From: Schistocerca nitens
Taxonomy: Eukaryota; Arthropoda; Insecta; Orthoptera; Acrididae
Direction: 5' to 3'
Length of the DNA stretch: 64,000 nucleotides
Assembly (NCBI RefSeq): GCF_023898315.1
Contig: NC_064616.1
Location: 544,847,602-544,911,601 of the forward strand
Shown: in pieces, positions 11,432-21,219 of the stretch
Layout of the letters: every line of letters begins with the position of its first letter
Position numbering within the stretch: the stretch's first letter is position 1
The notes under the pieces: model-generated
The model's input: the letters and a program-made list of their open reading frames with translations, nothing else
Told to the model about the DNA's origin: nothing
The model's database searches: none
Translations under genes and position numbers: made by a program

Positions 11432-12831
11432 TTAACCCTTAATCCAAAACACCAGTCTCTCACACCCATCGTTCATTTTAAAGGTCGAGTGTGGTAGCAC
11501 TGAATTAAATCATGACCTCCCTTCACAATTATCTCCATGTTGATGCCTGCCACGTGTGAAGCAACAGTCAACAGTCTGTCTGGTTTTATCAGTCAAGTGC
11601 TAAAATGTGTGATTTAGAGCTGAGCTTGAAATGGGAAGCGAGTAATATCTCATGTTTCGCATTACGTGTATCAATAACGTAAGTCCAACAGATCACATTA
11701 TTCTAATTATCACATTTTCCTTTCAATTGGTGTTTCGGATTTTCGTATTTGATAGCGTTTTATTATATACGGGAATTTGTTATTTTTCAGCTATAGTATG
11801 AAGCGACCTCCTAAGAAGAGTACGATGTGTGCAGCACATCCAAGTCTTGAAGCTTGATTTCTAGAGCAGTTACGTGTTATGGTTGAAGAGGAAAACACGA
11901 AAGATTAAAAGATTTTTGACTATTCTGATATTCAGGAGGACGACGGTTAAATCCCGCGTCCGGCCATCCTGATTTAGGTTTTCCGTGATTTCCCTAAATC
12001 ACTCCAGGCAAATGCCGGGATGGTTCCTCTGAAAGGGCACGGCCGACTTCCTTCCCCATCCTTCCCTAATCCGATGAGACTGATGACCGCGCTGTCTGGT
12101 CTCCTTCCCAAAACCAAGTAACCAGACAACTATTCTGATGCTGGTCCAGATTTTGCGTTAGCTGATGATCACTATGAAACAGTGTGCGATGGAGAAAAGA
12201 AGAGCCTGGTGTGATCTGCATCCCAGATAATTTCTCACAGCAAATACAGTGCCTTTATGGTAAAAATAATTTCGAATGGGAGCGTTCCAGTTAAAAGGAG
12301 TGATGCCTGGACCAACAGACAAAATTAGAATTTTGGGTCAAAGGCGTACCAAATCTCAATCATGAGAGAATTTATGACGTGTACGAGGTGGTCTGGGTCC
12401 TAGGAAAGGAAACCAGCATACGAGTGCACTAAAACATTGCCTTACAATTTACGCGGTACATGTACTATGAAAAAGTGTTGTATTTTATATTTTCATTTCA
12501 TATAATTGATAACTTCTTTCATGTTTTCTACAATCTTTCATTTATTTTATGAATATCCCCGCTTGAGTAACAATGTTATCAATCATCTAAGGAGTGATAC
12601 AACATGGACACAAATTATCGGGGTATTTCGTGTTCCTTTTAAATTATGTAATCAACGAATTCCTTGTGCACATTGAATAGTATTAAATTTACTTATAATA
12701 TGAAGTAGCTGACTGTTTTCTTTTTTTTGTCAGTTACTTTGGAGTTACATGATTAAAAAAAATTACGAGGTCTAAGAGACCATATGTTTCTAGTTACACA
12801 CATCTGAGATATATGTCAGTTTAATGGTTAA
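11432..12831 (+). mobile_element. piggyBac-like element, truncated
   Basis: The left boundary is TTAA followed by cccttaatcc (11432-11445). The right boundary, reversed, is TTAA followed by ccattaaactg (ending at 12831). TTAA target sites and C-rich short termini are the hallmark of piggyBac elements. Inside, from ATG 11798, the frame begins MKRPPKKSTMCAAHPSLEA and breaks at a stop. After the SINE come the acidic stretch DYSDAGPDFALADD and, in another frame near 12253, LYGKNNFEWERSS, which fits the start of the piggyBac DDD domain. The catalytic core is absent, so this is a dead, non-autonomous remnant. Confidence 0.6.
11930..12128 (+). mobile_element. tRNA-derived SINE, type C, head-truncated
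   Basis: Body motifs are tcccgcgtccggccatcctg, gatttaggttttccgtgatt, gccgggatggttcctctgaa, ggcacggccgacttccttcc and tccgatgagactgatgacc. The family differs from types A and B. A perfect 11-base target-site duplication, actattctgat, lies at 11919-11929 and 12129-12139. The tRNA-like head is mostly lost; compare the fuller minus-strand copy at 41153-41391. It sits inside the piggyBac-like remnant. Confidence 0.92.
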
Positions 12832-12989
12832 TAAGACCTTTTGCTAAAAATATCTCCTCCGATTCATTATTAACTGAATCCCCCAAGGATCTCTGCGAGA
12901 CCAAGAATTATATGACACAGTAATCCATGGAATGTTTTGAGGAGATACAGTGCTGGGCAATGGTTGAGTTACTTTCCTGTGAAAAACTA

Positions 12990-13437
12990 TTGTCACGATC
13001 ATGCTCAACGCAATTAGGCAGAATCTTAAGGAAGCTTCATGTCAAACAAATTCCGCCCACCATCAAAGACTTGTGTTTTTATCGGTTCAGTAAAAGACGA
13101 TCTGGGATTGCAGAAGACTGGAATCTACAGACTACCGTATCACTGTGGCCAAACATTCATTGGTCATACGACGCAAACAGTGCGTCAAAGATGCGTTGAA
13201 CATGATCGCCACACTCGCCTGTCGTAGCCCAGTAATTCAGCTGTAGCCGGACATCGTGTCTCCACAGGACAAGCGATGTATTATTATTGTGCCATGGAAA
13301 TCTTGGCCTCGGTGAAATCCCTCTACGATTCAATAATTAAGGAATCGATGGAAATGCAATTAGCACGAGGTCTTATTATTCGTGATGGCGACTTTCACCT
13401 GAATAAGGCGTGGGACCTGGTGATTTCCTACATTTAA
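12990..13437 (+). pseudogene. Penelope-like C-terminal GIY-YIG endonuclease domain
   Basis: The first ~15 codons (STQLGRILRKLHVK) belong to the linker before the nuclease. After a frameshift near 13038-13045 the frame reads FRPPSKTCVFIGSVKDDLG, then GIYRLPYHCGQTFIGHT. The second motif block has degenerated from YIG to FIG; the family keeps a Gly-Ile-Tyr ... Tyr-Ile-Gly pair. VRQRCVEHDRHTRL and, beyond an in-frame TAG at 13225-13227, NSAVAGH, IIKESMEMQLARGLII and LNKAWDLVISYI complete the domain up to TAA 13435-13437. In live elements this domain nicks DNA to prime reverse transcription. Here the frameshift and stop inactivate it. Confidence 0.88.
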
Positions 13438-13446
13438 TCAGAAAAT

Positions 13447-13598
13447 TTTTTTTATGACCAGTGACACTGTCATTTAATTTGATTAATTTAGACGTCTGAA
13501 TTTTAACTCCGCCAGTGCGCATTCCAACAGAGATCGCGTATGTAGTATCTTATTACGCATCCACCTGAACGCCACAGATGGAGCAATAAGCGTAGAGA
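13447..13598 (-). repeat. Penelope-associated inverted repeat, right copy
   Basis: Inverted partner of 11211-11363. It follows directly after the endonuclease stop codon, so it lies in the 3' untranslated region of the element. Anchors in plus orientation are atgaccagtgac near 13455, taatttagacgtctgaat near 13484 and gtgcgcattccaacagag near 13515. Confidence 0.85.
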
Positions 13599-13735
13599 AC
13601 TTCGAAACTCAACAGAAGTCCCTCATATTGCGTTTGCCTCTCCAGTGCAAATCACTCACCTGAAGATGACTGAACGGTTGTCAGCCGAAATATTATGGCA
13701 AGAAGTCTATGTTATCCAGCTGCAGCCCCGAATGG

Positions 13736-14329
13736 AATGTTCTTTACGCCAGAAAAGTTTCTAGAATCTCAGGAGAGAGGGTATTTATTGGCGGACTGCT
13801 CATTTTTTCGATTTCACTCCTGTACTGGGGACCAGTCGGTAACACTAGTGCTTCCGTCTGCACACCTCGTGTAACGAATTGCTACAAAGAATGCGGTCGC
13901 TTTCGCTTCAAGTAATTACCCAAATGTCATTTAGACGTGTGGCTACGTAAGGTGTCGCTGTGTGAAAATAATGAAACTAGCATATCAGTGTGCTATTTGT
14001 AGCAGTACCAGGTCTTAGGTTAGAACGGAGTTACACGGTCGAGGAAAAAGGGGAGGGGGGGTTGCCGAGACAAAATCTATGCTGGCATATACGACTGGCT
14101 CCGGTAGTGAGTAGCTAATGGTATGGTAGTGTGGGACAGGAGCATCTCCAAGGCACACGAGGAAACGGTGCAGAAAACATTGAACATTGAAGTAGTGATT
14201 ATTACTATTGTTGGAAATTATTATTAACTAGCTGTGCATATAATCTCATAGTTGAACTGTTGGTACAGAAGTTTCTGTAAATCCTTAAACTAAAAGGTGG
14301 ATACCAGCTACGGTTCTATTACAGGGAGG
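13736..14329. other. no recognised feature
   Basis: Sequence between the Penelope-like 3' end and the next SINE. I recognise no domain or terminal repeat. A G-rich run occurs near 14049-14062. Confidence 0.5.
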
Positions 14330-14339
14330 GCTAAATGAG

Positions 14340-14539
14340 CGCCGGCCAGAGTGGCCGTCCGGTTCTGGGCGCTACAGTCTGGAACCGAGCGACCGCTACG
14401 ATCGCAGGTCCGAATCCTGCCTCGGGAATGGATGTGTGTGATGTCCTTTGGTTAGCTAGGTTTAATTAGTTCTAAGTTCTAGGCGACTAATGACCTCAGA
14501 AGTTGAGTCGCATAGTGCTCAGAGCCATTTCAACCATTT
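14340..14539 (+). mobile_element. tRNA-derived SINE, type A, full length
   Basis: Head gccggccagagtggccgtcc with a diverged B box (aggtccgaatcc), then the type A body and a gagccatttcaaccattt end. A perfect 10-base duplication, gctaaatgag, lies at 14330-14339 and 14540-14549. A few substitutions relative to the copy at 6241 suggest a somewhat older insertion. Confidence 0.94.
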
Positions 14540-14549
14540 GCTAAATGAG

Positions 14550-15528
14550 AACGGCCACAAGGACTCTCCTATATGAAACAGACCATAGAAGGGAAAATTG
14601 TACATCCTGGGAAGTACATGGATTAGTTTCCACTGCTAGAATTAAAAGGTGCGTGCACACTTCAACAGCCATGCTCATATTATTCATCACATATGTTAAA
14701 ACAACTATATCTCGAATCGTCGTATCTGAGCCGTCCATTCACGTTGATGATCGTCAAAATGCTAGGGAATGTAGAAGCATCGTGTTATTGAACTACTACT
14801 AATATGTGCAATTTGTGAACAGTCGTCTCACCAGCAATAAAAGTTAAACTGAAAGTAGGCAGCCAGTCGGCCGTTATCATGGAAGTATTCTCGATTTCAT
14901 ACTTTAATATTTCATACATCTATTTGATATCACGTTTCCACCATCGGAGGCGTGTGAAGCATCTTTTGATGCTTAGTTATAGTGAAACTGCTACACCTCG
15001 TCTTAAGTGACATTATTAGGAGTTGTGTTGATTATTACCCACAGATTCCAGTGAGAGAAATATCGATCAAGGAAACGATATTGGCGCTCACCCGTATTTT
15101 TACTTTATTAAAGGTCTGTTTAGGGGCAAAATGTGGCCACTCTTCCCCCTTCGTTTTCACCAACTCCTGCTTGTGATTCGCTAAAATCACCATTTTGGCC
15201 ATAATGGACTCTTCAGTTATATCTATAGCATAGGACGTATTATGTTTTCAGAAGTTTACACTGAAATATTGTAACACTATACTTTCGTCTTAACTTTTTG
15301 AGCTCAGAAGAAAGAGAAATTTTATAAGCTACCTATTGAGGGGAGAGATGCTACAATAATTTTTATGCATTAGCGCAGATCATCTTAAGATTTAGATTTC
15401 TCATACGAGTATTATCGTGTAACAGAAATCTTCCATGTTTTAACTCGAAAGGATTCATGATCAACGTTTCCCCGTAATGATGGGGTTAAATATTTCAAAA
15501 ATAAATGCTTTTTACTTGTCTGTAGAGG
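14550..15528. other. no recognised feature
   Basis: AT-rich sequence with only short frames. Nothing recognised on either strand. Confidence 0.5.
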
Positions 15529-15569
15529 CATTGTCTGATAAGAAGTATTCTGACACTTGTTTGCAGAAA

Positions 15570-16533
15570 TTAATGTGGGGTGTGCCCTACCTTCACTTTT
15601 ATTAAAGCTTGAACTGTGCCAAGGACACCTTAATTGAGGGTCTCGATGTCTGTGGAACAATTGCATTACATTCGTCCTGAAGAGCCGAAATCAAAGAAGG
15701 TACGGGTTTGGACGTAGGATCTGTAGCGAAATCGAAGTTCTACCTGATCCGAAGGTGTTCCTTTGGTATCAGGTCAGGACTCCGCCTAGGCCAGTCGATT
15801 TCAGAAATATAATTGTCCACAAACCGTCGCTTCATAAATGTTGCTTCATGGCAGAGTGCATTGTCATGCTGATTCAGTTATCGTCTACGAACTCTCCCCT
15901 ACTGTATGCAGTACACAATGCTTCAAAATGTGTTCAAGTCCTCTCACATTTAGGATTCACTTAAGATTAATAAGGGAACCATACACTAATCACGAAAAGC
16001 AACTCTATATCATAACAACACCTCCTGTGCGCTTCACTGTCGGCTACACATGATGCCAGGTAGCATTCTTTAGTCATTCGCCACACCCAAACACTTCCAT
16101 CGGATTGCCATTAGTTATAGCTTGATTTAGCACTCGAAATCAGTCGCTTCGATTCATCCAATTTCCAGTGGTGTCGCTCTTTTCATGACCTCAAGAGACG
16201 CTTAGCATTGACAACAGAAATATGTGACTTACGAGAAACTGCTCGACCACTGTCCCCCATTCTTTTTAACGCCATAGACATAGTCATTGCGCTCGCTGGA
16301 CTGCTTGTGGAACTTTGGAATTCACGAATGATTTCTTCGGCTGAGTTCATATAATTTTTTACAATCACTTCTCGCAGTGCTAGACAGTCCCTGCCCTTCA
16401 GAACTTGAGATCTGCCTGTTCCTAGTTTAGCTGTGGTTGTCTTTTGCAGTTTCCACTCCAGAGTCACATCACCAACAGTCGACTTGGGCAGCTTAACAAG
16501 AGTTGAAGTGTCCCTGATAGATTTACTGCTCAT
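15570..16533 (-). pseudogene. Tc1-like transposase remnant
   Basis: From 16533 leftward the minus strand reads SSKSIRDTSTLVKLPKSTVG, the N-terminal helix-turn-helix. AEEIIREFQSSTSS (second DNA-binding part) and ISVVNAKRLLRS (start of the catalytic domain) follow. Further on, WQSDGSVWVWRMTKECYL and, in another frame, DWPRRSPDLIPKEHL (the Glu motif) can be picked out, with the C-terminus near 15570-15700. Multiple frameshifts and a deletion around the middle Asp motif make it dead. The first codons lie across the inserted element at 18567-18620. Confidence 0.82.
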
Positions 16534-16536
16534 ATA

Positions 16537-17180
16537 CAGGGTGAGTTACTAACTATTGCCACTTAGAATAACTCAGAAAGTATGATAGGAGCGGAAAACC
16601 TTGTGGGGAAAAGTTGCTTAGTACAACGGGGGCCATAATATGATGTTGGTTTTTTGTGATAGGTTGGAACACGCTAGAGATCTGAAGGTCAACTTAGTTT
16701 TTTTTTTTTAAGTGGAGTGCTACACTGTGGTACTTATTGTCTGATTGTGGCTATCGAGACGAAACAAATGATGTGTAACGATAATGTCTTTGAAGGTCAA
16801 CAAAAGTCAAAGAGGTGGCTCAAATGGCTCTGAGCGCTATGGGACTTAACTGCTGTGGTCATCAGTCCCCTAGAACTTAGAACTACTTAAACCTAACTAA
16901 CCTAAGGACATCACACACATCCATGCCCGAGGCAGGATTCGAACCTGCGACCGTAGCGGTCACGCGGTTCCAGACTGTAGCGCCTAGACCGCACGGCCAC
17001 TCCGGCCGGCGCGAAAGAGGTGGGGAGAACGTCCATTTACAGAAGGTGTTGGAAGTGATGACCATTGGTGTCAACACGGTGCTGCAATTTTTGGAGCATG
17101 GATTGAGTGGTATTCCTTATCACTTCGGCATATATCGAAGCACATACTCTGACAGTTCTCTCTCGTATATCGTGCAAATA
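16537..17180 (+). repeat. long terminal inverted repeat, left copy
   Basis: Pairs with 18190-18564 in reverse complement. Without the SINE and its duplicated target it is about 440 bases, slightly longer than the right copy because of small insertions, including one of about 20 bases near 17130. The minus strand of its inner part (about 17037-17180) encodes a better-preserved transposase C-terminus than the right copy does. Confidence 0.85.
16819..17013 (-). mobile_element. tRNA-derived SINE, type A, full length, minus strand
   Basis: Reverse complement of the type A consensus, from gccggccggagtggcc (right side) to gagccatttgagcc (left side). A perfect 10-base duplication, aaagaggtgg, lies at 16809-16818 and 17014-17023. 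It interrupts the left inverted repeat of the mariner-type element, so it is younger than that element. Confidence 0.95.
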
Positions 17181-17307
17181 GCCAATATTCGCCGAATACG
17201 GCGTATCATTACAACGTGCCATTTTCATGTGAAAACCATTCGACGTTTTCGCAATACAACACTAATAGGAACGGTAAGACTAATATGGACGAATCAAGCA
17301 AATTTTA

Positions 17308-18304
17308 ATGATGTATTCCTTCGAAGAACTGGTCGATATGCTTCTCGTTTACGGAGAATGCCAACGAAATTCGGTGAGAGATAGAGACTTACACGCTGAA
17401 AGATATCCTCAGCGTACTCTCCCGACACGTCGTACATTGAAATACGTGTACCATAAACTGAGAACAACTGGATCTTTAACTCATCGGAAAGATATCTGGC
17501 AAAGAAAAGTTACTAAAGAGGGAACGGAAATTGGTACTCTTGCCACAGTGGTTCGAGATCCTTTTGTTAGTTCGCGTGAAATTGCAAGGGAATCTGGCAT
17601 GAGCCAGAGTAGTGTTGTTCGTGTTCTGCATCGTCACAAATATCATCCTTAACATATTAGTCTCCACCAAGAATTAACTCGTACGACTTGTATGCGTCGC
17701 ATTGTATTCTGCCGATAGGCTCACCTTCAGATTCAGAGGGATGATACATTTATTAATTTGATTTTATTTACTGACGAGACTACATTCACGAACCATGGAA
17801 ATGTTAGTTTGCATAAGGTGCATTATTGGGCAACTGAAAATCCATGTTGGCTGCGGGATGTTGCACACTAAAAACCGTGGTCGGTGAATGTATGGTGTGG
17901 TATTCTGGAGGACAGAATTATAGGCCCCTATTCCATTGAAGGAAATCTTAATGGTAGGAATTACACCACGATTCTGCAGAAATATTATGTATGTTATTGG
18001 AAGAAATACCTTTAGGAACAAGGAACAGAATGTGGTATCAACACGATCGGTGCCGGTACATTTTTCGCTGATGGCTAGAAACGAGATGCTGAGACAATTC
18101 CCAAATCATTGGATTGGACGCCTGTGGATTATTCCTTGTGGGGATTCGTAAAAGACATTGGTTATAAAGATGCTCCAACTACACCTGAAGATATGCGAGA
18201 GAGAATTGTGAGAGTATGTGATAAGGAATACCACTCAATCCATGATAAGAAGATTGCAGCATTGCATTGTTACCAATGGTTATCACTTCGAACACTTTCT
18301 GTAA
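17308..18304 (+). pseudogene. mariner-type transposase (TPxDxxLWG family), decayed
   Basis: Begins MMYSFEELVDMLLVYGECQ, the N-terminal helix-turn-helix of this insect family. DPFVSSREIARESGMSQSSV (second DNA-binding helix) comes next, and a stop at 17650 breaks the frame. The catalytic part shows LFTDETTFTNHGNVSL (first Asp), WSVNVWCGI, a frame-shifted QHD motif near 18037 (second Asp) and TPVDYSLWGFVKD (third Asp, near 18115). About a dozen codons are missing just before the third Asp motif. After another frameshift the C-terminus reads VTNGYHFEHFL and ends at TAA 18302-18304, within the right inverted repeat. Family members use a final Asp rather than the Glu of Tc1. Confidence 0.85.
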
Positions 18305-18564
18305 ATGGACGTTCATACCACCTTTGTGACTTCCGTTGACCTTCACGGATGTTACTGTTATACATCACTGGATTCGCCTCGATAGCCGCTTTCAGAAAAT
18401 AAGTACCAAATATAGCATCCCATTAACAAAAGCGATCCCACCAAGCAACAAAAAAGTCATGTTATGGTCCCCGATGTCCCATGCGACTTTTGTCCCACAA
18501 ACCCTTCAGCTACTACCACACTTTAGGAGTTATTCTAGGTGACAATAGTTAGTGACTCACCCTG
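18190..18564 (-). repeat. long terminal inverted repeat, right copy
   Basis: Inverted partner of 16537-17180. It holds the last ~35 codons of the transposase frame, its stop codon and the 3' untranslated region, and ends cagggtg-inward at TA 18565-18566. Confidence 0.85.
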
Positions 18565-18715
18565 TAATCCAACGACTCCTCCATTTCTAAATTACTGACC
18601 TCTCGTGTCCGCGACATCATGGCGTTACTGATTCTCTGTTGACAACAAAACACTCCAAGGCTTTTTTAATACTGTCGAGTCCACATCTCATGAAGTTAAA
18701 ATTTCCACTCCACAT

Positions 18716-19912
18716 TACACACACTGTTTGATGAAAAGTATCCGGACACCCCCAAAAACATACGTTCTAAACATTAGAAGCATTGTGCTGCAAACTACTG
18801 CTATGTACTCCATATCAGCGACTCAGTCATCAGACATCGTAAGAGAGCAGAATGGGGCCCTTCGGGGAACTCATGGACTTCGAACATTATCAGGTGATTG
18901 GGTGTCACTTGTGCCATACGTCTACACGCAACATTTCCACAGTCGTGAACATCCCTACGTCCACTGTTTCCGATGTAATAGTGAAGTGGAAACGTGAAGG
19001 GATACGGACAGCATAAAAGCGTACAGGCCAAACTCGTCTGTTGAATGACAGAGATCACAGCTGATGACAGTTGAAGAGGATCATAATGTGCGATAGCCAG
19101 ACATATATCCAGACCATCACACAGGAATTCCAAACTGCATCAGGATCCACTGCAATACAGTTAGGCGGGAGGTGAGAATACTTGGATTTCATGGTTGCCC
19201 GGCTGCTCCTAAGCCACACATCACGCCGGTAAATGCCAAACGACGCTCCGATTAGTGTAAGCATCGTAAACATTGGACGATTCAACAGTGGGAAAACGTT
19301 GTGTTTAATGACGAATCACGGTACACAATGTGGCGATCCGATGGCAGGGTGTGGGTATGGCAAATGCCGTGTGAACGTCATCTGCCAGTGTGTGTAGTGG
19401 CAACAGTAAAATTCGGAGGCGGTTTTGTTGTGGTGTTGTCGAGTTTCTCATTGAGGGGGCTTGCACTCATTTTTGTTTTGCCTGGTACAGCACAGGCCTA
19501 CATTGATATTTTAAGCACCTTCATGGTTCCCACTGTTGAAGAGCAATTCGGGGATGGATATTGCATCTTTCAACACGATCGAGCACCTGATCATAAAGTA
19601 CGGCCAGTGTCGGAGTGGTTACACGACAATAACATCCCGGTAATGGAGTGGTCTGCACAGAGTCCTGATCTAAATCTTATAGAACAGCTTTGGGATGTTT
19701 TGGAACGCCGAATTCGTGCCAGGTCTCACCGACCGACATGGATACCTCTCCTCAGTTCAGCACTACGTGAAGAATGTGCTGCCAGTCCTTAAGAGACCTT
19801 CCAGCACCTGACTGAACGTATGCCTGCAAGAGTGGAAGCTGTCATCAAATCTAAGTGTGGGCCAACTCCGTATTTCAGGTAGGTGTGCGGATAATTTTGA
19901 TCACACAGTGTA
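18716..19912 (+). mobile_element. Tc1-like element (VNAKRR family), complete, plus strand
   Basis: Left terminus is actgtttgatgaaaagtatc with cggacacc after it. The right terminus, reversed, is cactgtgtgatcaaaattat with ccgcacacc after it, and both ends sit in TA. The length of 1.2 kb fits an intact Tc1 frame. It is inserted in the 5' leader of the older Tc1: the sequence before (ccacat) and after (caggtttcggg) together rebuilds that element's terminus. A sister copy lies at 56524-57986. Confidence 0.9.
18852..19882 (+). pseudogene. Tc1-like transposase, multiply broken
   Basis: Starts MGPFGELMDFEHYQVIGCHL at 18852; an in-frame stop follows IRTA near 19009. The second DNA-binding region appears as TITQEFQTASGST near 19115 and then shifts frame. 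The catalytic part is the best-preserved portion, from about 19175 to 19792: ITPVNAKRR, NVVFNDESRYTMWRSDGRV (first Asp), FQHDRAPDHK (second Asp) and SPDLNLIEQLWDVLERR (Glu, DD34E). A stop at 19790-19792 interrupts the final helix, which resumes as ETFQHLTERM and ends near 19882. Both catalytic Asp residues and the Glu are still present. Confidence 0.88.
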
Positions 19913-19945
19913 CAGGTTTCGGGCCACTTTTCATCAAAAAGTGTT

Positions 19946-21219
19946 GTCGAAATATCCAAAATTTTTAACTCAAAGGATTACTTTGTGTTTTTCTATATCT
20001 CACAGACACTCAGTGGGTGTTTCTTCAATTCAAAGGGTTAACAAGCTGCCATAACGATAAGTGTGGTTTATGAGATCATATGCCAAGAATTAAATCCCAC
20101 TATAAAAGACAACCATATAGTTATTCTGTACTAGGTTCAGAGAACACCACACAAAATGGAAATTAAAGAAATATCAAATAATAGATACAGAAGTCTTACA
20201 AGTAGTGGGAAGGGTTGCAAAGTTTGCTCTATAAGAAATATTAGAAATGAAGCAAATCATGTATCCCTACTTTTACTGATCGGCAGGATGTCTCAAATGA
20301 ATTATTCACCCTTTAAGATAATGTTGTTACTTCAACACAGGAGAGAAGCGGGTGAGTTTTGGTGCCTTGGAATCATCATTCATGGGTAATCAAACAAATA
20401 CCTATTTACATAAACAACATCGTGAGCCCTGTGCACATAGCTCTATTCCAGTGTATGATATGTAACACAAATGTTATCCTAATAAGTGTCATGAAGCTGT
20501 TCAGTAGAGATGTAACTGTTCTACAAGTAAAATATTTAAGAGAACTTGTACGTTCTAGGGCGAGAAGCAATAGATTAAAAGATCTGACATGTTTTCTTTT
20601 CTTTGGTGCCATCTTTGGAATCAGTTTTTTACGGCAAAATGTTCTTACAGCTCGAAACCTAGATTGTACGAAAATAAGGCAACTGGCAGAGTTCATCTTG
20701 TTATTGTTTCATTTTGTTTCGTGAGAAATCCTAAACCCTTTAAGGCTGCTACATGCTTGTTTAATGGAATATTATCTTTAATGTATTGTTACAGTAAAGA
20801 GGCCAAAGGTCTTAAAAAAGGATACAAATGCTAATATAATCGAAAAAGTACAGACATCTTGATACTGTTGACTGCATGTCCATTATCCCTAAGCGATTTA
20901 TATTTTGTACAATACTTTTATTCAGGAAAATTTGCTCAACAATAATATAATTTTACTACTCAAGTTGTATACTGGCGCTAGGTGCGTTCAGTGTGGCGTA
21001 GTGGTTGGCATGACCTGGCGTGGTGCCAGTCGCCACTGCACATTTTTTATGCTTGCATAGTCTGGAATATACGATGATGATAAAAATAACAGCACTCTCT
21101 GACCAGGACACCAGTTCTGTTTAGACTGTGTGTTGATGTTCGTAACACATGTATTTTCAGTGCTAGGTGTTCTATTTCACTGACGATTCTGTTTTCGAAT
21201 TTCTGTTACAACTGACACT
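19946..21219. other. no recognised feature
   Basis: Contains several frames of 65-121 codons between 20156 and 20834 that read like ordinary protein in short bits, but I cannot place any family. A tRNA-like phrase (tgtggcgtagtggttggcat) near 20991 has no clear B box and is not called a SINE. The right edge may be Gypsy leader sequence. Confidence 0.4.

Larger units (their letters stand above)
11211..13735 (+). mobile_element. Penelope-like element, interrupted, with terminal inverted repeats
   Basis: A 5'-truncated Penelope-like retroelement. The recognisable coding part is a C-terminal GIY-YIG endonuclease domain at 12990-13437. The 3' region ends with a ctgcagccccgaa block near 13722, as in other arthropod copies I know. 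A ~150-base segment at 11211-11363 recurs inverted at 13447-13598. The body is split by a piggyBac-like element (11432-12831), which carries a SINE. No reverse-transcriptase domain is visible between the left repeat and the endonuclease, so this copy is incomplete. Confidence 0.82.
16535..18566 (+). mobile_element. mariner-type element with long terminal inverted repeats
   Basis: Ends are TA-flanked. The left reads tacagggtgagttactaact and the right, reversed, tacagggtgagtcactaact; the outer 28 bases differ at two positions. The inverted homology continues far inward: left 16537-17180 (interrupted by a SINE) against right 18190-18564. Examples are ggggccataatatg versus ggggaccataacatg, and cgtccatttacagaa present in both. 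The right repeat contains the 3' end of the transposase frame. The left therefore encodes an inverted copy of the same C-terminus (minus-strand NGHHFQHLL). The element inserted into a TA within the older Tc1 at 15.5-19.9 kb. Confidence 0.88.
15529..19945 (-). mobile_element. Tc1-like element (family with VNAKRLL motif), split by two later insertions
   Basis: The left end at 15529 matches the common Tc1 terminus (form gtctgataagaagtattctg). The right end at 19915-19945 is the same terminus reversed and diverged (cacttttcatcaaaaagtgt); it lies beyond the second inserted element. The transposase runs on the minus strand from about 18610 to 15570. Minus-strand leader and N-terminal sequence at 18567-18715 continues at 16533 once the mariner-type element (16535-18566) is removed. 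The 5' terminus continues at 19913 once the other Tc1 (18716-19912) is removed. Ends have lost their TA, so this is the oldest layer here. Confidence 0.78.

Noticed and set aside
16923-17384. Plus-strand 153-codon frame
   Set aside because: It runs through the SINE and the antisense of the inverted repeat; only its antisense has transposase similarity.
20156-20834. Cluster of plus-strand frames (77, 121, 81 codons)
   Set aside because: No recognisable domain, mutual overlap in different frames and an unassigned repeat-rich setting; not enough to call a gene.
20985-21045. Additional tRNA-derived SINE head
   Set aside because: An A-box-like phrase only, with no B box, no known SINE body and no target duplication.
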